A stretch of 20,540 bases of DNA from an uncultured Caulobacteraceae bacterium (GTDB taxonomy: Bacteria; Pseudomonadota; Alphaproteobacteria; Caulobacterales; Caulobacteraceae). The stretch covers positions 1 to 20,540 of the forward strand of contig CALFYB010000467.1 of NCBI GenBank assembly GCA_937952995.1. Direction: 5' to 3'. Shown one piece after another: positions 16,629-20,540 of the stretch. The notes under the pieces were generated by a model. The model was not told the DNA's origin and ran no database searches. It saw nothing but the letters and a program-made list of their open reading frames with translations. The stretch's first letter is position 1. Each line of letters starts with the position of its first letter. The position numbers were made by a program, and so were the translations under genes.

Positions 16629-17471
16629 CTAAGAGGTGGGTGACTTGAACAGGCCGAGCAGCAAGGTGCTCGACTGGTTGGCAATCGAGAAGGCCTGGAC
16701 GCCTAGCTGCTGGCGGGCCTGCAGCGACTGCAAAAGGGCGCTTTCGCGGCCCAGATTGGCATCGACCAGACTGGATACCCCCATATCCAACGTGTCCTGC
16801 AGCTTGGACATGAACCCATTGTGCAGTTCCAAGGCCTTAGATTGCGCGCCCAGCGTCCCGAGGCGCTGGTTCACACTATCGATCGAGGTGGTGACGCGGG
16901 ACAGATAGGTGCTGGCCTCGGCGGCATTTGAAAAGCTGGCCCCCACACTGACCGTCACATTGGCGCTGCCCAGGGAGAGGTTTTGGGGAGAAACCGTTAT
17001 GTAACTACCGCCTACGGCACTGGCCAAAGCCGAGACGGTGGTGCCGTTCGCCTTGATCATGTTGACGCCATTATAGTCCGCATTTTCGACGGTGCGTTTG
17101 AGCGTATCGCGCAGGACCTTAAACTGTTCGTTTAGGGCGCCGCGTGAGACCGTATCGAGGCTGGTGTCCGAGGCCTCGAGTGCGGCCTCCTTCATCTGCA
17201 AAAGGAGGTCCGAAACGGCTGAGCCCGCATTGAGCGCGACATCGGTCGCCGACTGAGCGCGGTCAAGCGATCCTCTAACGGCATTGATCGACAGGGACCC
17301 GGCCCGCAGGTTTTGGGCTATGGCCCAGATCGCGCCATTGTCGCGGCTCGAATTGATTGTGCGGCCCGTGCTGATCCGATCTTGGGTCTGACGCAAGGCC
17401 TTGGTTGTCTCGGTCAGATTTTGCAGCGCGACAAACGAACCATAGTTCGTATTGATGCTGTTCAAGGACAT
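16629..17471 (-). CDS. Flagellin (third of three in transcription order)
   Basis: A 280-residue filament protein. The N-terminal D0/D1 helix begins MSLNSINTNYGSFVALQNL and continues RISTGRTINSSRDNGAIWAI. The C-terminal half ends LVDANLGRESALLQSLQARQ, then QLGVQAFSIANQ. The middle (about 145-185) is short and Ser/Ala/Val-rich, as in Caulobacter-type flagellins. It most resembles the next flagellin upstream (both have GSFVALQNL and TQDRISTG). Its end differs: after the usual LGLF it carries an extra KSPTS. A GGAG Shine-Dalgarno precedes the ATG (17469-17471). The upstream region has a TATAAT-like box and two GANTC sites instead of the element shared by the other two flagellins, which suggests separate control. 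Confidence 0.95.
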   Translation of the reverse strand: MSLNSINTNYGSFVALQNLTETTKALRQTQDRISTGRTINSSRDNGAIWAIAQNLRAGSLSINAVRGSLDRAQSATDVALNAGSAVSDLLLQMKEAALEASDTSLDTVSRGALNEQFKVLRDTLKRTVENADYNGVNMIKANGTTVSALASAVGGSYITVSPQNLSLGSANVTVSVGASFSNAAEASTYLSRVTTSIDSVNQRLGTLGAQSKALELHNGFMSKLQDTLDMGVSSLVDANLGRESALLQSLQARQQLGVQAFSIANQSSTLLLGLFKSPTS

Positions 17472-17522
17472 GGAAACACTCCGTTAGAGAGTGATGAATA
17501 TCTAATTCGGCTGGTGTATTTT

Positions 17523-17575
17523 ATTATATTTAAATACGCATACCGATTAGGTCATTATTTTCCGAGTCATGAATC
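17523..17575 (-). promoter_or_regulatory. Candidate promoter region of the third flagellin gene
   Basis: Within an AT-rich 191-base gap, TATAAT (17523-17528, minus strand) is a perfect -10 consensus 51 bases before the ATG, though no good -35 is spaced behind it. Two GANTC sites, GAGTC at 17564-17568 and GAATC at 17571-17575, lie two bases apart upstream. In Caulobacterales GANTC is methylated by CcrM and read by the cell-cycle regulator GcrA. Applying that here is inference. Confidence 0.33.
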
Positions 17576-17628
17576 TAAATGTTTCAAAGAATATTTATTA
17601 TTACTGTGTTTTATAAATATAAAGAATA

Positions 17629-17653
17629 GGGGAGGCAGCGATGCCACCTCCCC
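17629..17653 (-). terminator. Likely terminator of the second flagellin gene
   Basis: Ten bases after the stop codon, GGGGAGG (17629-17635) pairs with CCTCCCC (17647-17653) over seven pairs, mostly G-C, and an inner GGCA/TGCC pairing is also possible. On the transcript the stem is followed by UAUUCUUUAUAUUU, which is U-rich but interrupted, so strength is uncertain. Confidence 0.55.
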
Positions 17654-17662
17654 CAGAAGGCT

Positions 17663-18523
17663 TTATCTGAAGAGACCCAACAGGGCCGACGTCGACTGAT
17701 TGGCGATGGATGTCGCCTGCACACCCAACTGTTGCCTGCTCTGTAGAGACTGGAGCCGCGCACTTTCTCGGCCCAGATCGGCATCGACCAGGTTACCGAC
17801 ACCCGAATCGAGATTGTCCTGCAGCTTGGACATAAATGTATTGTGTAGGGCGAGGGCCTTGTACTGCGCACCCATAACGGCCAGCGCCCTATTGACGTTG
17901 AGTATTGTGTTATTGACCGAAGACAACGTATTCGAGGCAGCTGTAGCGTTATGAGTACCAATATTAATACCGATGGTCATGGTATTGATCGCAGTGGCGG
18001 GCGGCGCGACGCCCGTCGCATAAAATGACAGATTTTGAGCTGCGACCGTAATAGAGTCGGTACCCGAGACGTTAGCGAGGCCCCGAATGGTGGTGCCCGC
18101 CGTCCTGATCATATTGGTCCCGTTAAAGTCCGCATTAACGATCGTTTTTCGGACCGTGTCTCTCAGAACCTTGAAATCCTCATTCAAGGCCCGACGCGAG
18201 CCTGTGTCTAAAGCCACGTCCGACGCCGCGAGTGCCTTCTCCTTCATCTGCAGCAGAAGATCTGCCACGTTGGTCCCCGCCGTCAGTGCGACATCGACCG
18301 ACGACTGTGCCCGATCGAGCGAGTTCTTGACCGCATTGATCGACTGAGACGCCCCGCGCAGATTCTGAGCAATGGCCCAGATTGCGCCATTGTCCTTGGC
18401 CGAAGAAATCTTCTTGCCGGTGCTGATCCGATCTTGCGTGTCACGCAAAGATGAATTGGTTGCCGCAAGATTTTGCAATGCAACGAACGAGCCATCGTTC
18501 GTATTAATACTATTAATAGCCAT
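17663..18523 (-). CDS. Flagellin (second of three)
   Basis: A 286-residue flagellin. It begins MAINSINTNDGSFVALQNLA and has RISTGKKISSAKDNGAIWAI in the D1 helix. SLDRAQSSVDVALTAG follows, then the family's DLLLQMKEKALAASD. It ends VDADLGRESARLQSLQSRQQ and LGVQATSIANQSTSALLGLFR. The middle (about 150-205) is the longest and most variable of the three, with an Ile/Thr/Ala-rich insert. The ATG (18521-18523) has a GGAGCG ahead of it. A promoter-like element that is also found before the neighbouring flagellin lies 32 bases upstream, and a terminator-like hairpin follows, so it may be a one-gene unit. Secretion would depend on a type III export system outside this window. Confidence 0.96.
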   Translation of the reverse strand: MAINSINTNDGSFVALQNLAATNSSLRDTQDRISTGKKISSAKDNGAIWAIAQNLRGASQSINAVKNSLDRAQSSVDVALTAGTNVADLLLQMKEKALAASDVALDTGSRRALNEDFKVLRDTVRKTIVNADFNGTNMIRTAGTTIRGLANVSGTDSITVAAQNLSFYATGVAPPATAINTMTIGINIGTHNATAASNTLSSVNNTILNVNRALAVMGAQYKALALHNTFMSKLQDNLDSGVGNLVDADLGRESARLQSLQSRQQLGVQATSIANQSTSALLGLFR

Positions 18524-18554
18524 TTAGGCGCTCCATTTGAGAGTTGTTGGTACC

Positions 18555-18586
18555 TATTTTAGGCACTGACGGCGCTATACCGCACC
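18555..18586 (-). promoter_or_regulatory. Predicted promoter of the second flagellin gene, shared element
   Basis: On the minus strand GGTGCGG (18580-18586) and CTAAAAT (18556-18562) are 17 bases apart, and the latter ends 32 bases before the ATG. The same two blocks, with an 18-base spacer and a 34-base leader, occur before the 18760-19587 flagellin. CTAAAAT resembles the housekeeping -10 of Caulobacter (GCTANAWC type, from memory). No sigma-54 -24/-12 pair with the right spacing is present. Confidence 0.5.
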
Positions 18587-18616
18587 CCAAGGTTGGCATT
18601 AAAAGCCTAAAAATAC

Positions 18617-18630
18617 TTTAATATATTAAA
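18617..18630. repeat. Perfect 14-base AT palindrome in an AT-rich tract
   Basis: TTTAATATATTAAA is a perfect palindrome inside an almost purely AT stretch (about 18601-18700), about 30 bases upstream of the shared flagellin promoter element. It could bind an AT-preferring nucleoid protein or act as an UP-like element. In such AT-rich sequence it may also be chance. Confidence 0.3.
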
Positions 18631-18698
18631 CAATACTTAAGATTATTACTTTATAGTTAATTTATTGACCTTAAAATTAACCATTTTTATTGTAATAA

Positions 18699-18730
18699 AA
18701 AAGGCGAGAGCACGAATGCTCTCACCTTTT
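18699..18730 (-). terminator. Intrinsic terminator of the first flagellin gene
   Basis: Thirty bases after the stop codon the transcript can form AAAAGG-U-GAGAGCA, a UUCG loop, then UGCUCUC-G-CCUUUU. That is 13 pairs with one internal A-C mismatch, running straight into UUUUUUAUU. This is a complete Rho-independent terminator with a UUCG tetraloop. It separates this flagellin from the next one. Confidence 0.85.
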
Positions 18731-18759
18731 GGTGGGCAGTATTTAAAATCTGTGGCGTG

Positions 18760-19587
18760 CTAGCGGAACAGTGACAGGATCGATGAGGTCGATTGGTTGG
18801 CAATGGAAACCGCCTGGATGCCCAACTGCTGCTTGGTCTGGAGGGACTGCAGCTTGGCGCTTTCCTTGGCCATATCCGCATCGACCAAGTTGCCGACACC
18901 GCCGTCAAGGCTGTCCTGCAGCTTGCGGACAAAGGTCAGGTGAAGACCGATGGCTTTAGACTGCGCGCCCATAATTCCGAGCTTCGTATTGACGTTAACA
19001 ATGGATTCATTCAATTTCGTAAGTACTCGAGAGGCAAGTGAAGCTTGAGCGATAGTTGACCCAGTAGAGAACGTAATGTTCAGACCGCCCATTGCCATGC
19101 TTTGAGCTAGAACGGTAATGACTGACAAACCATTGACATTCGCCAGGGCGCTTACATTGATGCCCCCGGTCTTGAGCATATTTGTACCGACGAATTCTGC
19201 ATTCGCGACCGTCTTCTTGATCGATTCGCGAATGACCTTGAAGTCTTCTGCAAGAGCCGACCGGCTGGAGGAATCAAGCGCGGCGTCCGAGGCAGCGAGC
19301 ACCTTTTCCTTCATCTGAAGCAAGAGATCAGAGACGTTACCGCCCGCAGACAGGGCGACGTCCACCGTCGACTGAGCCCGATCGAGAGAGTTTTTAACGG
19401 CGTTCAATGATGACGACTGGCCGCGCAGGTTCTGCGCAATCGCCCAGGTCGATCCATTGTCGACCGCTGTGTCGACCTTCCGTCCTGTACTGATACGGCC
19501 TTGAGTAGCCCTCAACTCCATCGAGGTGGCAGTGAGGTTTTGCAGGGCGAGATACGCACCCACATTGGTGTTGATGCTATTTTCCAT
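18760..19587 (-). CDS. Flagellin (first of three), most divergent copy
   Basis: A 275-residue flagellin. It begins MENSINTNVGAYLALQNLTA, where the other copies have M-(S/A)-(L/I)-NSINTN, so it is one residue shorter at the N-terminus and starts with Met-Glu. The D1 helix RISTGRKVDTAVDNGSTWAI replaces the usual NGAIWA by NGSTWA. DLLLQMKEKVLAASD and the C-terminal VDADMAKESAKLQSLQTKQQ, LGIQAVSIANQSTSSILSLFR remain typical. The middle is short and Gly/Ser-rich. The ATG (19585-19587) has AAGGG upstream. The gene has its own promoter-like region and a strong terminator, so it is probably transcribed alone. Confidence 0.95.
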   Translation of the reverse strand: MENSINTNVGAYLALQNLTATSMELRATQGRISTGRKVDTAVDNGSTWAIAQNLRGQSSSLNAVKNSLDRAQSTVDVALSAGGNVSDLLLQMKEKVLAASDAALDSSSRSALAEDFKVIRESIKKTVANAEFVGTNMLKTGGINVSALANVNGLSVITVLAQSMAMGGLNITFSTGSTIAQASLASRVLTKLNESIVNVNTKLGIMGAQSKAIGLHLTFVRKLQDSLDGGVGNLVDADMAKESAKLQSLQTKQQLGIQAVSIANQSTSSILSLFR

Positions 19588-19621
19588 AGCGTTAACCCTT
19601 GTTCACGAGTATTCAATTTCC

Positions 19622-19675
19622 ATTTTAGAAATTGAGCAGCATTTTGCCGCACCGACCGTTCTACAGGTCGACCGT
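19622..19675 (-). promoter_or_regulatory. Predicted promoter of the first flagellin gene with tandem repeats upstream
   Basis: GGTGCGG (19647-19653) and CTAAAAT (19622-19628) lie 18 bases apart and 34 bases before the ATG, matching the layout before the second flagellin. Just upstream, ACGGTCG occurs twice in the same direction (19653-19659 and 19669-19675), 16 bases apart, the outer copy overlapping the palindrome GGTCGACC (19666-19673). These could be activator sites. The remaining 80 bases to mutS (19676-19755) are AT-rich with nothing else I can name. Confidence 0.48.
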
Positions 19676-19755
19676 AAACAAAGCGTAAATACCTAAATAT
19701 ATTTTAAGTATTGATCATTACTATTATAAATTCGGAATTAAATACTTATAATTAT

Positions 19756-20540
19756 CTAACCTATCAGACCCCTTAAGCGGTACAGGACATCCATCGCTTC
19801 GCGTGGAGACATGCCATCGAGGTCCAACGCACGAAGGTCCGCTTCGACCTTTGACGGTGCATTCGGCGCGGTGACGGGAGCGGCGACCGCCGAAAATAAC
19901 GGCAGGTCATCCAGCCTTACGGGAGACGCGGTTTCGCTCTCCAACCGCTGCAGGACTTCGCGGGCCCTTGCCACGACGGCCATTGGCACACCGGCCAGCT
20001 TGGCCACCTGCACACCATAGGAACGATCCGCAGGTCCGGGCTTGGCCTCGTGCAGGAAGACCAGATCGCCGTTCCATTCCTTGGCACGAAGCGACAGGTT
20101 TCCGACGCTGGCCAGCCGAGTCTCGAGCTTGGCCAGCTCATGATAGTGGGTGGCGAACAGGGCGCGGCAGCGGTTCACATCATGCAAGGCCTCGGCGCAG
20201 GCCCAGGCGATGGCCAGACCGTCATAGGTCGCGGTGCCACGGCCAATCTCGTCCAGAATGACCAGCGAACGAGCTGTGGCCTGTGTCAGGATGGCGGCGG
20301 TTTCGACCATCTCTGTCATGAAGGTCGAGCGGCCCCGGGCTAGATCATCCCCGGCCCCGACGCGGCTAAAGAGCCGGTCCACAACCCCGATGCGCAGGCG
20401 CGAGGCCGGCACATAGGCTCCGGCCTGAGCCAGCACCGCCAAAAGCGCGTTCTGGCGCAGGAAGGTCGACTTACCGGCCATGTTCGGCCCCGTCACCACC
20501 GCCAGCCGCACCCCAGCCAGCCCCGCCCCGTCGAGCAGGC
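19756..20540 (-). CDS. mutS: DNA mismatch repair protein MutS, C-terminal ATPase part (cut by window edge)
   Basis: The last 260 or so residues of MutS, which recognises mismatches and starts repair. The frame stays open to the edge and reads into VVTGPNMAGKSTFLRQ (Walker A). STFMTEMVETAAIL follows, then VILDEIGRGTATYDGLAIAW (Walker B and D-loop) and ATHYHEL. After the ATPase the sequence has DDLPLF, which resembles a beta-clamp binding motif (inference), and ends MSPREAMDVLYRLRGLIG like other MutS C-termini. The initiating codon lies outside; a GTG at 20509-20511 is internal, since homology continues upstream of it. No convincing terminator is seen in the AT-rich gap before the flagellin. 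Confidence 0.96.
   Translation of the reverse strand, partial: LLDGAGLAGVRLAVVTGPNMAGKSTFLRQNALLAVLAQAGAYVPASRLRIGVVDRLFSRVGAGDDLARGRSTFMTEMVETAAILTQATARSLVILDEIGRGTATYDGLAIAWACAEALHDVNRCRALFATHYHELAKLETRLASVGNLSLRAKEWNGDLVFLHEAKPGPADRSYGVQVAKLAGVPMAVVARAREVLQRLESETASPVRLDDLPLFSAVAAPVTAPNAPSKVEADLRALDLDGMSPREAMDVLYRLRGLIG

Noticed and set aside
18562..18575. A GG-N10-GC sigma-54-like pattern on the plus strand (GGCACTGACGGCGC)
   Set aside because: It points away from the flagellin it precedes and into the 3' end of its neighbour, and it is not repeated before the other flagellins. The minus-strand leaders do not keep the 10-base GG-to-GC spacing.
18671..18684. TTAACCAT, a possible CtrA half site between two flagellin genes
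   Set aside because: The partner TTAA at the required seven-base spacing is missing, and such words are expected by chance in this AT-rich tract.
1..20540. Mobile element, prophage, CRISPR, defence system or tRNA gene
   Set aside because: I saw no transposase, integrase, regular repeat array, attachment site or tRNA cloverleaf. Apart from the flagellin triplet, the genes are standard alphaproteobacterial core genes.

Overview
The window looks like a chromosomal core region of an alphaproteobacterium, most probably in Caulobacterales or a close relative. Three things suggest this: the gene order, Caulobacter-type short flagellins in several copies (N-terminus of the form M-(A/S)-x-NSINTN), and AT-rich intergenic promoters in an otherwise GC-rich genome. 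The order is inferred; nothing in the sequence names the organism. Every gene I can support lies on the minus strand. The long open frames on the plus strand are antisense shadows of these genes.

In the direction of transcription (right to left) the layout is: mutS C-terminal part (19756-20540, cut by the edge); three flagellin genes, each with its own AT-rich upstream region (16629-19587); glnD, murJ and trpS; a secreted PCu(A)C copper chaperone; a universal stress protein; an Nfu-type Fe-S scaffold; a RutE-like nitroreductase-fold reductase; tsaB and rimI; fur; miaB, phoH/ybeZ, ybeY, a CorC-type CBS protein and lnt; an XRE-family regulator of the PraR/PhrR type; and metK (1-873, cut by the edge). 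No stretch above 300 bases lacks a gene. The largest gap is 236 bases (18524-18759), between two flagellin genes.

The block from miaB to lnt is tightly packed, with 4-base or longer overlaps and a 2-base gap, so it is probably one transcript. It carries tRNA modification, ribosome maturation (YbeY, PhoH) and envelope (CorC, Lnt) functions, in the same order as the E. coli miaB-ybeZ-ybeY-ybeX-lnt cluster. The tsaB/rimI pair also overlaps. From memory, mutS-glnD-murJ-trpS through to lnt-(phrR)-metK is a widely conserved order in Alphaproteobacteria (for example rhizobia). On that basis the three flagellin genes are the accessory element here: they separate mutS from glnD and come with no flagellar assembly gene.

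I see no transposon, CRISPR array, tRNA or phage gene, and no clearly new multi-gene system. The observations most worth checking are the flagellin triplet and its promoters (two genes share an upstream element, the third does not) and a palindrome lying inside the predicted metK promoter.
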